DNA from: Paraburkholderia fungorum
Lineage (GTDB): Bacteria; Pseudomonadota; Gammaproteobacteria; Burkholderiales; Burkholderiaceae
DNA: 64,000 nt
NCBI RefSeq assembly: GCF_003610895.1
Contig: NZ_MCAS01000001.1
Location: 609,480 to 673,479 of the forward strand
Direction of reading: 5' to 3'
The translations under genes and the position numbers were made by a program. Shown here piece after piece: positions 26,239 to 35,465 of this stretch. The notes beneath the pieces were generated by a model. The model was not told the DNA's origin. It saw nothing but the letters and a program-made list of their open reading frames with translations, and did not search any database. How positions within the stretch are numbered: position 1 is the stretch's first letter; every line of letters starts with the position of its first letter.

Positions 26239-26709
26239 TCAGAGCCAATCGGGTCCGTTCGCCGATGCGTGTTTGACGACCTTCGTGACGATGTACGTGA
26301 AATAGCGCTCGATGCCGAGATCCTCCATAAGCAAGGTATCCACAAAGCGCTGGTAGTGATCGATGTCGCGAGTCATCACGTGCACCACGTAGTCGACGCC
26401 TCCGCCGGTCGCGTAACATTGCGTCACTTCATTGGCTGCGGCCATTCGCTGCTCAAAACGCTGCATAGCATGCGCGGTGTGGCGCGACAACGTAACTTCC
26501 AGGACAATGCGACTACCCCGAAACACATCGACCCAATCGATGTCTGCACGATAGCCCAGAATCACTCCACACTCTTCGAGCTTGCGCACGCGCTCCCACG
26601 CAGGAGAAATCGAAAGATTCACCTCCTCGGCCAGCCTCGATTTCGTAATCCGGCCGTCGCGCGCAAGGATACGCAGGATCGCGAGGTCGTAGCGGTCAAG
26701 CTTGATCAT
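26239..26709 (-). CDS. Lrp/AsnC-family regulator
   Basis: 156 residues. The N-terminal HTH (LDRYDLAILRILARDGRITK, then RLAEEVNLSISPAWERVRKL) is followed by the RAM ligand-binding domain (VLEVTLSRH, YATGGGVDYVVHVM). Lrp/AsnC proteins sense amino acids and regulate their transport and catabolism. Its position between the ABC importer and the ridA unit fits control of D-amino-acid use. Confidence 0.92.
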   Translation of the reverse strand: MIKLDRYDLAILRILARDGRITKSRLAEEVNLSISPAWERVRKLEECGVILGYRADIDWVDVFRGSRIVLEVTLSRHTAHAMQRFEQRMAAANEVTQCYATGGGVDYVVHVMTRDIDHYQRFVDTLLMEDLGIERYFTYIVTKVVKHASANGPDWL

Positions 26710-26797
26710 TTCATTGCCACGGGAACATTGCGTTCGACGATATCGGCAACCACCGCAATAGTGTCACCGCCCTGTACGCGTCAATATCGAGTCAACG

Positions 26798-27712
26798 CTA
26801 TCGCGCCATTTCGGACATGATCTGGCGCACGCTGTTCTCGACCAATTCCAGAAATTGAGCTTGCCCGAATGTCTCCTGCCGGCAAGGCGCCCAGTACGCC
26901 TCGATGTTCAACGTCGCCTCCGGCTCAAATGGCCGCCGCACAATCGTGCCGTGGCGATACAGATAGGCCGAGATCGGGTCGAGAATCGTGAAGCCAATCC
27001 CGGCCTCGACCATCGCGAGCGCGGTCAATGCAGCCGGACATTCGGCGACGACCGGTGGTGGACCACCCACCTCGGCGAAGGCGGCCTCGACGATATCGTC
27101 GACGTGCTCCGCACGCGACAGGGTAACCATCGGCTCCTCGCGCAGATCCTCCGCCGTGATTACACTCTTCTGTGCGAGTGGGTGCCCAACTGGCAACAAG
27201 CAGATCATCCGCTCGCTCACAAGAAGCTTCGAGCTCACGCCAGGAATCGCTGGTTCCGCAACCGCAAATCCAATATCGACTTTCTGCGAAGCGACCAGTG
27301 CCTGCACGTGGCCCGAGCCCGAGGAGACGACCGAAAAATGAACGTCGCCCACCTCCTGCCTGTATGCCTTGATTGCTGCCGGTAGCACTGCAGTGGCGAA
27401 CGCCGGCGTCGAGCCGACCACAATCCTGCGCCTGTCCTGTCTCGCGAGGTGGGCACAGAACGTGTTCACCGTATCAAGCCCCGTAAACGACCGCTCGATC
27501 TCTGCAAAAATCAACTCGGCTTTTCTCGTGGGAACGAGGCGCCCCGCGTGTCGCTCGAACAATGGGAACCCAAGACGCTCCTCAGCTTCCTTAAGGACAT
27601 TGCTGACGGCCGGCTGCGTCACATGGAGCCGTGCCGCACCGCCCGTTACTGAACCGGTAAGCAGCACAGCATAGATTGTCTCAACATGGCGAAAGTTTAG
27701 CGGGCGAATCAT
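26798..27712 (-). CDS. LysR-family regulator near the amino-acid importer
   Basis: 304 residues. HTH at FRHVETIYAVLLTGSVTGGA, then HVTQPAVSNVLKEAEERLG, and an effector domain of the NocR/OccR-like kind. ATG at 27712 is chosen for AGAGG nine bases upstream; a longer frame to 27736 has no ribosome site. It lies between the two operons that share a 45-bp upstream element and is a candidate to bind it. Confidence 0.9.
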   Translation of the reverse strand: MIRPLNFRHVETIYAVLLTGSVTGGAARLHVTQPAVSNVLKEAEERLGFPLFERHAGRLVPTRKAELIFAEIERSFTGLDTVNTFCAHLARQDRRRIVVGSTPAFATAVLPAAIKAYRQEVGDVHFSVVSSGSGHVQALVASQKVDIGFAVAEPAIPGVSSKLLVSERMICLLPVGHPLAQKSVITAEDLREEPMVTLSRAEHVDDIVEAAFAEVGGPPPVVAECPAALTALAMVEAGIGFTILDPISAYLYRHGTIVRRPFEPEATLNIEAYWAPCRQETFGQAQFLELVENSVRQIMSEMAR

Positions 27713-27913
27713 GAATTGCCTCTCTGAACGAGGCAATCATTGTCGCACGCCACCTGGCCCATCTGCCCACCAGGCAAACCCTACACCACCACGCTCCGCA
27801 TCCCATTCCTATGGTCGGCATAGCATCGTATGGCATCCTCACAAAAAACCGACATAGCCAGAAGTGCTCGAGACTATAAAGCGCCGTTTCTATCAACGGT
27901 TTCCGTCCCGTCG

Positions 27914-28024
27914 TCAATTCGGCGAATAGACGCCCATTCTCCGCAGCAGCACGGCTGCGGAGAACCCTACGATGCCGGCACCAACAACCGCGACGCGACG
28001 GCTGGCGGATGCTGTCGTATGCAT
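27914..28024 (-). pseudogene. N-terminal remnant of an FAD-dependent amino acid dehydrogenase
   Basis: Starting at ATG 28024, directly overlapping the ridA stop (TGATG), the frame reads MHTTASASRR, then VAVVGAGIVGFSAAVLLRRM, then GVYSPN and a stop. That is a perfect FAD-binding beta-alpha-beta motif of the DadA family, cut after 36 codons. No further dehydrogenase sequence is visible in 27713-27913 in any minus-strand frame, and that stretch holds nothing else I can identify. The layout implies an original ridA-dadA operon whose oxidase was lost, perhaps replaced by the oxidase at 21894. Confidence 0.7.
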
Positions 28025-28407
28025 CATCCTTCAATCACGGCCTGTGCCACCAACTCGATGTGCATACCGGGGACCAGCAGCGCTTTTACTACGACCGTGG
28101 CCCGGTTCGGGTACGGATATTCAAACAGCTCCCCGTAGACTTCGTTCATCGCAGCAAAGTCATCCGGATCGGTCAGGTAGATGGTTAGCTGCACCACGTC
28201 GGAGAGCGTGCCGCCCGCCGCCTCCAACGCGGTCCGCAGGTTCGAGAAAGCCTGGCGCGCTTGCGTCGTCATGTCTGCGTCGGACAGGATCAGACCCGTC
28301 GTCAGGTCACGGGGCACCTGCGACGTGTAGATGTGCTTGCCTGCGCGCACGGCGTTGCTGATCGGAAAGTTGGACTGGGTCGGCGTGTCAATGCGTTGAA
28401 AGGACAT
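28024..28407 (-). CDS. RidA-family enamine/imine deaminase
   Basis: 127 residues of the RidA/YjgF fold (SNAVRAGKHIYTSQVPRD, LRTALEAAGGTLSDVVQLTI, EVYGELFEYPYPNRATVVVK, VPGMHIELVAQAVI). ATG at 28407. RidA proteins hydrolyse reactive enamines and imines made by amino acid oxidation. The conserved Arg in PNRATVVV is present. The shared 45-bp element lies 38 bp upstream, linking it to the ABC importer and oxidase at 21894-25741. Confidence 0.9.
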   Translation of the reverse strand: MSFQRIDTPTQSNFPISNAVRAGKHIYTSQVPRDLTTGLILSDADMTTQARQAFSNLRTALEAAGGTLSDVVQLTIYLTDPDDFAAMNEVYGELFEYPYPNRATVVVKALLVPGMHIELVAQAVIEG

Positions 28408-28444
28408 GTGGGTTTCTCTCGAGACCAGGGATTTCGGTTGAAAC

Positions 28445-28489
28445 CAGAATCGCATGATTGAGATTGGTCGCCTAATCACATTTCCTGAT
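28445..28489 (-). promoter_or_regulatory. 45-bp element upstream of ridA, shared with the ABC importer
   Basis: Second copy of the element at 25811-25855, 35/45 identical without gaps, with ATTGG-N4-CTAAT at 28463-28476. Both copies point the same way and lie 38-70 bp from a minus-strand start codon. The rest of the 322-bp spacer 28408-28729 holds no gene. Confidence 0.6.
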
Positions 28490-28668
28490 GATGCATAACT
28501 GACTAGCCGTGCGTCGTCTGTGCCCTTTGTGCGATCGCCCGGATTGAGCAGTACGCCGCCGCGCGTCGTATGGCGTGCCCTGCGATTACAGAAGCTGCCG
28601 AACCTGACGGTGACCGCCCGGTCGCACGGAATCAGGTCTCCGCCAGGTTACTCGGCGCCACAATTTAC

Positions 28669-28697
28669 TTGACATCTAAACTATCGACGCCTAAATT
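28669..28697 (+). promoter_or_regulatory. Sigma-70-like promoter of the aminobenzoyl-CoA operon
   Basis: TTGACA (28669-28674), 17-bp spacer, TAAATT (28692-28697), 32 bp before the start codon at 28730. TTTA-N9-TAAA (28664-28680) overlaps the -35 box and could be the site of the MarR protein encoded in the operon. Confidence 0.6.
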
Positions 28698-28729
28698 ACT
28701 TTCCAGAGCGACACCACTGGAGAGTCAAC

Positions 28730-31102
28730 ATGCGCATCGTATGTATCGGCGGCGGCCCGGCCGGCTTGTATTTCGGCCTGTTAATGAAGGGCCGGAACCC
28801 GGCGTATGACGTCACGGTGGTCGAACGCAACCGCCCCTATGACACCTTCGGCTGGGGCGTCGTATTCTCAGACCAGACGCTCGGCAACCTGCGCGCCGCC
28901 GACGCCCCGAGCGCGGACGCGATTCTCGACGCCTTCAATCACTGGGACGACATCGAGATCAATTTCCGCGGCAGTCAGATCCGCTCGTCAGGCCACGGCT
29001 TCTGCGGCATCGGCAGAAAACGTCTGCTGAATATCCTGCAGGCACGCTGCGAAGAACTGGGCGTCAAGCTGGTTTTCGAAACACAGGTGACGGACGACGC
29101 AACCTACGACGCCGACTTGATCATCGCCTGCGACGGCGCCAACAGTGCGATCCGTCAAAAGTATGCAGCCGCCTACAAACCCGCGATCGACATGCGCGAT
29201 TGCCGCTTCGTCTGGCTCGGCACCAAAAAGCTCTTCGACGCCTTCACGTTCGCCTTCGAAGAAACGGAGTTCGGCTGGTTCCAGGCCCACGCTTATCGCT
29301 TCGACGATCAGACCTCCACCTTCATCGTGGAAACACCGGAACACGTGTGGCGCGCCGCCGGCCTCGACGAAATGAGCAAAGAGGACAGCATCGCGTTCTG
29401 CGAGAAACTGTTCGCCAAGTACCTGGACGGCAACGCGCTGTTATCGAACGCCGCGCATTTGCGCGGGTCGTCGCAATGGGTTCGCTTCCCGCGCGTCGTC
29501 AACGAGGAGTGGGTGCATTGGCGCAGCAACGCCGACGGCACGCAAACGCCGATCGTGCTGATGGGCGACGCGGCGCACACCGCGCACTTCTCTATCGGCT
29601 CGGGCACCAAGCTGGCACTCGAAGATTCGATCGAACTGGCCAACAGCATGGGCGCGCATCCGGGTGATCTGCCTGCTGCGTTGCAGCACTACACGGACGT
29701 ACGCAGTATCGACGTGCTGCGCATCCAGAATGCCGCGCGCAATTCGACGGAATGGTTCGAGCATGTCGACCGCTATACGTCGTTCGAGCCGGAACAGTTC
29801 GCGTATTCACTGCTTACGCGTTCGCAGCGCATTTCGCACGAGAACTTGCGGGAACGCGATGCAGGCTATCTCTCCAGCTTCGAAGACTGGCTCGCACACC
29901 GCTCAGGCATTGACCGCGCGCCTGAAAGCCACTCCGTTCCGCCGATGTTTACGCCCTTCACGTTGCGTGGCGTCACGCTGAAAAACCGCGTCGTCGTCTC
30001 GCCGATGGCGCAATACTCCGCCGTCGACGGCATCGCCGGTGACTATCATCTGATGCATCTCGGTGCTCGCGCCATGGGCGGAGCCGCGCTCGTCATGACG
30101 GAAATGACCTGCGTGTCGCCCGAAGCGCGCATCACTCCCGCCTGCCCCGGCATGTACGCGCCGGAACATCTCACGGCGTGGAAGCGCATTGTCGATCTCG
30201 TGCACAAGCAGTCGGACGCGAAAATCGGCATTCAACTCGGGCACTCGGGCGCCAAAGGTTCGACACGCGTTGCGTGGGAGGGCATCGATCAGCCGCTTGA
30301 AGAAGGCAACTGGCCGCTCGTATCCGCTTCGCCGCAACAATATTTGAGCGGCGTCAGTCAGACCTCGCATGAAGCCACCCGGGACGAACTCAACGAAATC
30401 GAAGCACAGTTCGTACTCGCCGCACAAATGTCCGCGGAGGCAGGCTTCGATTGGCTCGAACTGCACTGCGCGCATGGCTATTTTCTGTCGAGCTTCCTGT
30501 CGCCGTTGACCAACCACCGCACCGACGAGTACGGCGGTTCGCTTGAAAACCGTCTGCGCTACCCGTTGCAGGTCTTCAAGGCGATCCGCGCGGTCTGGCC
30601 GCAAGACAAGCCGATTTCCGTGCGTATTTCCGCCAACGACTGGGTCGAGGGCGGCACCACGCCCGACGACGCCGTGCACATTGCCCGCGCCTTCAAGGCA
30701 GCAGGCGCCGACATGATCGACGTCTCGTCGGGCCAGGTCAGCAAGCAGGAAAAACCCGTGTACGGCCGCATGTTCCAGACGCCCTTCTCCGACCGCGTGC
30801 GCAACGAAGCGGGCATCGCCACGATCGCGGTCGGTGCGATCTCCGAAGCGGACCACGTCAACAGCATCATCGCAGCGGGCCGCGCCGATCTCTGCGCCAT
30901 CGCCCGGCCGCATCTCGCCAATCCGTCGTGGACGTTGAATGAAGCCGCGAAGATCGGTTACTTCGACGTGATGTGGCCGAAGCCTTATACGGCGGCCAAG
31001 TCGCAACTCGAGCGCAATCTCGAACGTGAGCGCGCTCAGGCTGTGGCGAACGCGGGCCTGTCGGCACAAGAACGCGCACAACGCGCCGAAGGCACCACGT
31101 GA
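28730..31102 (+). CDS. Bifunctional FAD monooxygenase / OYE reductase (2-aminobenzoyl-CoA monooxygenase/reductase or salicylyl-CoA hydroxylase type)
   Basis: 790 residues, a fusion. Residues 1-400 form a PHBH-type FAD monooxygenase ([17 protein letters not shown], and [15 protein letters not shown] with Asp280). Residues 406-770 form an old-yellow-enzyme domain ([20 protein letters not shown], then [14 protein letters not shown]). This is the architecture of 2-aminobenzoyl-CoA monooxygenase/reductase, which hydroxylates and then reduces the ring of the CoA thioester; databases often call relatives salicylyl-CoA 5-hydroxylase. ATG at 28730 follows GGAGAG. The downstream CoA ligase and beta-oxidation-like enzymes support a CoA-bound aromatic substrate; RidA in the operon favours 2-aminobenzoate. 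Confidence 0.88.
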   Translation: MRIVCIGGGPAGLYFGLLMKGRNPAYDVTVVERNRPYDTFGWGVVFSDQTLGNLRAADAPSADAILDAFNHWDDIEINFRGSQIRSSGHGFCGIGRKRLLNILQARCEELGVKLVFETQVTDDATYDADLIIACDGANSAIRQKYAAAYKPAIDMRDCRFVWLGTKKLFDAFTFAFEETEFGWFQAHAYRFDDQTSTFIVETPEHVWRAAGLDEMSKEDSIAFCEKLFAKYLDGNALLSNAAHLRGSSQWVRFPRVVNEEWVHWRSNADGTQTPIVLMGDAAHTAHFSIGSGTKLALEDSIELANSMGAHPGDLPAALQHYTDVRSIDVLRIQNAARNSTEWFEHVDRYTSFEPEQFAYSLLTRSQRISHENLRERDAGYLSSFEDWLAHRSGIDRAPESHSVPPMFTPFTLRGVTLKNRVVVSPMAQYSAVDGIAGDYHLMHLGARAMGGAALVMTEMTCVSPEARITPACPGMYAPEHLTAWKRIVDLVHKQSDAKIGIQLGHSGAKGSTRVAWEGIDQPLEEGNWPLVSASPQQYLSGVSQTSHEATRDELNEIEAQFVLAAQMSAEAGFDWLELHCAHGYFLSSFLSPLTNHRTDEYGGSLENRLRYPLQVFKAIRAVWPQDKPISVRISANDWVEGGTTPDDAVHIARAFKAAGADMIDVSSGQVSKQEKPVYGRMFQTPFSDRVRNEAGIATIAVGAISEADHVNSIIAAGRADLCAIARPHLANPSWTLNEAAKIGYFDVMWPKPYTAAKSQLERNLERERAQAVANAGLSAQERAQRAEGTT

Positions 31103-31875
31103 ATACGCCAACTATCTCGACGCTGACAGGGCAGCATGCCGTGGTCACCGGCGGTGGCAGCGGCATCGGTGCAGCGGTGGCCGAAGCGTTGTTGCGCGCC
31201 GGCGCGCGCGTCACGTTGATGGGCCGCAACGCCCAACGCCTCGACGCGCAGCGGGAAAAACTCAACGGGCTCGGCGAAGTCGCGTGCATCAGCGTAGACG
31301 TGACCCACGAAGAATCCGTCGAGATGGCATTCGCACAGGCGGGCGCAATCGACATCCTCGTCAACAACGCCGGCCAGGCGCAGGCCGCGCCCTTCGCGCA
31401 CACCGACATGGCGCTCTGGCAGCGCATGCTCGACGTGAATCTCACGGGCGTGTTCCTCGGTACGCGCGCCGTGTTGCCCGGCATGCTCCAGCGCGGTCAC
31501 GGCCGCATCGTCAATGTCGCTAGCACGGCGGGCCAGATCGGCTATGCGTACGTTGCAGCGTACTGCGCCGCGAAACACGGCGTGATCGGTCTGACGCGTT
31601 CGCTTGCTCTGGAAGTCGCGACCAAAGGCGTCACGGTCAACGCTGTCTGTCCCGGCTATACGGAAACCGAGTTGCTGCACGCATCGCTCGAACAGATCAC
31701 CAGCAAGACCTCGCGCACCGAACAGCAGGCGCGCGAGACACTGCTTCGCTCGAATCCACAACATCGCTTCGTGAGTCCGGAGCAAGTCGCCAACGCCGTG
31801 CTTTGGCTCTGCCAGCCCGGCTCGGACGCGATCACGGGCCAATCCATTTCCATCTCCGGTGGAGAAGTAATGTGA
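31099..31875 (+). CDS. SDR-family 3-hydroxyacyl-CoA dehydrogenase-like
   Basis: 258 residues of a classical SDR: NAD(P) motif TGGGSGIG (17-24), NNAG, and catalytic Ser142, Tyr155 and Lys159 (YCAAK). GTG at 31099 overlaps the monooxygenase stop (GTGA). In this operon it would oxidise or reduce the ring hydroxyl of a cyclohexene-carboxyl-CoA intermediate. The exact substrate is inference. Confidence 0.87.
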   Translation: MNTPTISTLTGQHAVVTGGGSGIGAAVAEALLRAGARVTLMGRNAQRLDAQREKLNGLGEVACISVDVTHEESVEMAFAQAGAIDILVNNAGQAQAAPFAHTDMALWQRMLDVNLTGVFLGTRAVLPGMLQRGHGRIVNVASTAGQIGYAYVAAYCAAKHGVIGLTRSLALEVATKGVTVNAVCPGYTETELLHASLEQITSKTSRTEQQARETLLRSNPQHRFVSPEQVANAVLWLCQPGSDAITGQSISISGGEVM

Positions 31876-32429
31876 CCAAGTCATCGAATATCAAAACGCC
31901 TCCATCGGCCGAAACCAAGCCGGCGCGCAAAGGTGTCGCCAAACCTGCGGAGAACGTCGTGGATCTGGAAATGAGTACCGGCGCCGACAGTCATATGGGC
32001 CTGCGTTTGTGGCTGCGCATGCTGACTACGACCAACCTCGTGCAAGCCGAATTGCGCAAGCGCCTGCGCAACGAATTCGACACCACGTTGCCGCGCTTCG
32101 ACTTGATGGCGCAGCTAGAACGTCATCCGGAAGGCCTGAAAATGACCGAGCTGTCACGCCGTTTGATGGTCACGGGCGGCAACGTGACCGGCATTACGGA
32201 CCAACTCGAGAAAGAAGGACTGGTTTCGCGTGACACCGATCCGAACGATCGCCGTTCGATCAGCGTCTGCCTGACACCGGCCGGCCGCAAGGCGTTCGAC
32301 AAGATGGCGGTAGCGCACGAACAATGGGTTGTCGAACTGTTCGGCGGCCTGAGCCTCGACGAAAAATCGCGCACCCATCAGCGCCTCGGCAAACTCAAGC
32401 AACATCTGCTCGACAGCCTGAAAGACTGA
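31872..32429 (+). CDS. MarR-family regulator of the aromatic-CoA operon
   Basis: 185 residues. GTG at 31872 overlaps the SDR stop. A basic, Lys/Pro-rich 40-residue N-terminal extension precedes the MarR domain (LPRFDLMAQLERHPEGLKMT, RRLMVTGGNVTGITDQLEKE, DPNDRRSISVCLTPAGR). MarR proteins in such clusters usually repress and are released by a CoA thioester. It is embedded in the operon it probably controls. Confidence 0.9.
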   Translation: MTKSSNIKTPPSAETKPARKGVAKPAENVVDLEMSTGADSHMGLRLWLRMLTTTNLVQAELRKRLRNEFDTTLPRFDLMAQLERHPEGLKMTELSRRLMVTGGNVTGITDQLEKEGLVSRDTDPNDRRSISVCLTPAGRKAFDKMAVAHEQWVVELFGGLSLDEKSRTHQRLGKLKQHLLDSLKD

Positions 32430-32499
32430 TCCGCAAGGAACTGGGCAACTATCTTGCATGGGACCGGAGTAAGTGCTCTGGTCGACATAGGAGACACGC

Positions 32500-33351
32500 A
32501 TGACACGATCCAATACCGACGCGCTGCTGGCCGGCAACCGCCTGACGCTCGCCGGCTACGAGGCCCAGCACTTCGGCTGGTCGGTCGCCGGCAAGGTCGC
32601 GACGATCACCCTGAATCGACCGGAACGCAAGAATCCGCTGACGTTCGAATCGTATGCGGAGTTGCGCGATCTGTTCCGGCAACTCGCCTACGCAACCGAC
32701 GTGAAGGCGGTGGTGATCCATGGTGCGGGCGAGAACTTCTGTTCCGGCGGCGACGTGCACGACATCATCGCCCCGCTGATCGATCTGCCGATGCCTGAAT
32801 TGCTGCTGTTCACGCGCATGACCGGCGATCTGGTCAAGGCAATGCGCCACTGTCCGCAACCCATCATCGCCGCGGTCGACGGCGTGTGCGCCGGCGCCGG
32901 CGCGATTCTGGCGATGTCGTCCGACATGCGGCTCGGCACCGCGCGCAGCAAGCTCGCGTTTCTGTTCACACGCGTCGGCCTCGCCGGCTGCGATATGGGC
33001 GCGTGCGCGATCCTGCCGCGCATCATCGGTCAGGGGCGCGCATCCGAATTGCTGTTCACCGGCCGCTCGGCGAGTGGCGACGAAGGCCACGCCTGGGGTT
33101 TCTATAACCGCCTGTGCGAACCGGCAGCGCTCCTCGCGGACGCGCAGAAGCTCGCCGCCGATCTCGTCGCCGGTCCGACTTTCGCGCACGGCATCACGAA
33201 GAAGATGCTGCACCAGGAATGGAGCATGAGCATCGACGAAGCGATCGAATCCGAAGCGCAAGCCCAGGCCATCTGCATGAGCACGCGCGATTTCGAACGC
33301 GCGTATAACGCGTTCGCCGCCAAGTCGCGCCCCGTGTTCGAGGGAGATTGA
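32500..33351 (+). CDS. Enoyl-CoA hydratase/isomerase family protein
   Basis: 283 residues of the crotonase fold: [17 protein letters not shown], the oxyanion-hole segments [15 protein letters not shown] and [19 protein letters not shown], and [23 protein letters not shown] at 32500, 70 bp after the MarR gene. The usual catalytic Glu position in GLAGCDMGA carries Asp, so the reaction may be hydration or ring opening of an unusual ring-CoA. Likely step: hydration or hydrolytic cleavage of the alicyclic CoA intermediate. Confidence 0.88.
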   Translation: MTRSNTDALLAGNRLTLAGYEAQHFGWSVAGKVATITLNRPERKNPLTFESYAELRDLFRQLAYATDVKAVVIHGAGENFCSGGDVHDIIAPLIDLPMPELLLFTRMTGDLVKAMRHCPQPIIAAVDGVCAGAGAILAMSSDMRLGTARSKLAFLFTRVGLAGCDMGACAILPRIIGQGRASELLFTGRSASGDEGHAWGFYNRLCEPAALLADAQKLAADLVAGPTFAHGITKKMLHQEWSMSIDEAIESEAQAQAICMSTRDFERAYNAFAAKSRPVFEGD

Positions 33352-33352
33352 A

Positions 33353-34561
33353 TTGAGCACTCACAGCGATATGGATCTGCACAGCGCGCTGGCGTGGCCG
33401 TTTTTTGAACCACGCCACCGCGAACTGGCCAAGGGGATCGAAGCATGGTGCCGCGACAATCTCGCTCACGTCGAGCATGATGACGTCGACGCGGCCTGCC
33501 GCCGGCTCGTCCGCCAACTCGGTACGGCAGGCTGGCTGAAATACGGTGTCGGCGGCGTTGCCTATGGCGGCCATGGCGACACCATCGACACACGCGCCGT
33601 ATGCCTGCTGCGCGAGACGCTGGCCAGCCATTCCGGTCTGGCGGATTTCGCGCTGGCGATGCAAGGGCTCGGCTCAGGTGCGATCTCGCTTGGCGGCACG
33701 CATGAGCAAAAGACGCGTTATTTGCCGCGCGTCGCCAACGGCACGGCCATCGCCGCCTTCGCGCTGTCTGAACCGGAAGCCGGATCGGACGTCGCCGCGA
33801 TGGCCCTCTCAGCGCGGGAAGACGGTGACTTCTACGTGCTCGACGGCGACAAGACGTGGATCTCCAACGGCGGCATCGCGGATTTCTACGTGGTGTTCGC
33901 CAGAACCGGCGAAGCACCGGGCGCACGCGGCATTACCGCCTTCATCGTCGATGCCGACACGCCGGGTCTGGAAATCGCCGAACGCATCGACGTCATCGCG
34001 CCGCATCCGCTAGCGCGTTTGCACTTTGCCGGCGCACGCGTGCCGCGCGGCCAGATGCTCGGCGCACCCGGCGAAGGTTTCAAGCTCGCGATGCGTACGC
34101 TGGATATCTTCCGTACGTCGGTCGCCGCTGCGTCGTTAGGTTTCGCACGGCATGCGATGGCTGAGGGCCTCTCGCGTGCGGCGTCGCGCAAGATGTTCGG
34201 ACAGACGCTCGGCGATTTTCAGCTGACGCAAGCCAAGCTCGCGCAGATGGCATTGACGATCGACAGCAGCGCGTTGCTGGTCTATCGCGCGGCGTGGCTG
34301 CGTGATCAGGGTGAGAACGTTACGCGTGAAGCGGCGATGGCCAAGTGGCACGCCAGCGAAGGCGCGCAACAGGTCATCGACGCGGCCGTGCAGCTCTATG
34401 GCGGCATGGGCGTGCAAAGCGGCACCGCCGTCGAGATGCTGTACCGCGAAATTCGTGCGTTGCGGATCTACGAAGGCGCGACCGAGGTGCAGCAATTGAT
34501 TGTTGGCCGCGATCTGTTGAAGGCGCACGCCGCGGCGGTCGCCAGGGACGCGGCGCAATGA
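33353..34561 (+). CDS. Acyl-CoA dehydrogenase
   Basis: 402 residues with the full ACAD layout: [56 protein letters not shown], and the C-terminal [18 protein letters not shown] with the catalytic Glu. The start is TTG at 33353, six bases after AGGGAG; the first ATG (33371) has no such site. It would oxidise a CoA thioester intermediate with FAD, passing electrons to ETF. One base separates it from the hydratase stop. Confidence 0.9.
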   Translation: MSTHSDMDLHSALAWPFFEPRHRELAKGIEAWCRDNLAHVEHDDVDAACRRLVRQLGTAGWLKYGVGGVAYGGHGDTIDTRAVCLLRETLASHSGLADFALAMQGLGSGAISLGGTHEQKTRYLPRVANGTAIAAFALSEPEAGSDVAAMALSAREDGDFYVLDGDKTWISNGGIADFYVVFARTGEAPGARGITAFIVDADTPGLEIAERIDVIAPHPLARLHFAGARVPRGQMLGAPGEGFKLAMRTLDIFRTSVAAASLGFARHAMAEGLSRAASRKMFGQTLGDFQLTQAKLAQMALTIDSSALLVYRAAWLRDQGENVTREAAMAKWHASEGAQQVIDAAVQLYGGMGVQSGTAVEMLYREIRALRIYEGATEVQQLIVGRDLLKAHAAAVARDAAQ

Positions 34562-35001
34562 ACACGAGCTTCGAAAGACCTGTCCGCATCCGCTTTTCGC
34601 ACTGCGATCCGGCCGGCATCGTGTTTTTTCCGCAGTATCTGGTGATGACCAATGCGTTGGTCGAGGACTGGTTCAACGAGGGCCTGCGGATCGACTACGC
34701 GCAGATGATCGCGCAACGCCGTGTCGGCTTGCCTATCGTCAAACTCGATTGCGAGTTCTCGCGGCCGAGTCAGATGGGCGAAACAATCACGCTGTCGCTC
34801 AAGGTCACGAAGGTGGGGCGCCGCTCCATCAGCATCGAGATCGTCGGCCGGCACGGCGACGAAGTCCGCTTCAGTGCAAAGCAGGTACTGGTCACGACAT
34901 CGCTTGAGCACGGCACATCCATCGACATTCCCGCCGACATCGCGAGCGCGCTCGCGGCGTTCGCTCCACAGCCCGAACCCATCGAGGCACATCGATCATG
35001 A
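34558..35001 (+). CDS. Hotdog-fold acyl-CoA thioesterase (4-hydroxybenzoyl-CoA thioesterase type)
   Basis: 147 residues. The motif [20 protein letters not shown] with the catalytic Asp in DPAGIVFFP is diagnostic of the 4HBT/YbgC group. ATG at 34558 overlaps the dehydrogenase stop (ATGA). It may release CoA from dead-end or product thioesters of the aromatic pathway. Confidence 0.9.
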   Translation: MNTSFERPVRIRFSHCDPAGIVFFPQYLVMTNALVEDWFNEGLRIDYAQMIAQRRVGLPIVKLDCEFSRPSQMGETITLSLKVTKVGRRSISIEIVGRHGDEVRFSAKQVLVTTSLEHGTSIDIPADIASALAAFAPQPEPIEAHRS

Positions 35002-35393
35002 AAAAAGCTCTCCTTCCCGCAGGTTGGATCCAGCCGCGCGGCTACGCGAACGGCGTTGCGGCAACCGGCACGCAAGTATTCATCGCCGGCCAGATCGGCT
35101 GGGACGAACAGGCGCGTTTTCAGACCACGGATTTCGCGCAACAGGCGATTCAGGCACTCAGGAACATCGTCGCCGTACTGCATGAGGCGGGCGGCAAACC
35201 TGAGCATCTGGTCCGCCTGACGTGGTACGTCACGGACAAGCGCGAGTATCTCGCCTCGCTGAAAGATATCGGCCGAGCGTTTCGTGAGCTGATCGGCGAC
35301 TACGACATCGCGATGAGCGCCGTACAGGTCGTTGCCTTGATCGAAGACGAAGCCAAGGTCGAGATCGAAGCAACGGCAGTGATTCCCCAGTAA
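34998..35393 (+). CDS. RidA-family protein in the aromatic-CoA operon
   Basis: 131 residues of the RidA/YjgF fold (GYANGVAATGTQVFIAGQIG, LRNIVAVLHEAGGKPEHLVR, AVQVVALIEDEAKVEIEATA). The Arg of canonical RidA (PxRA) is not present at the expected place; the segment reads SAVQVVAL. ATG at 34998 overlaps the thioesterase stop. In a 2-aminobenzoate pathway the reduced ring carries an enamine, so a RidA-like deaminase would make chemical sense. That role is inference. Confidence 0.87.
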   Translation: MKKALLPAGWIQPRGYANGVAATGTQVFIAGQIGWDEQARFQTTDFAQQAIQALRNIVAVLHEAGGKPEHLVRLTWYVTDKREYLASLKDIGRAFRELIGDYDIAMSAVQVVALIEDEAKVEIEATAVIPQ

Positions 35394-35465
35394 GCGCAGC
35401 ACACGAAACACGCAGCCCACCAAGCCAACCGAAGCGCATTCAGCCGGCTCAACGCCCGGGAGACC

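Noticed and set aside
25891..26305. Plus-strand short frames overlapping the SSADH remnant
   Set aside because: They lack motifs, while the minus strand aligns to two GabD segments.
29903..31111. Long minus-strand open frame opposite the monooxygenase/OYE fusion
   Set aside because: No recognisable motif and Arg/His-rich composition; the plus strand encodes a full OYE domain here.
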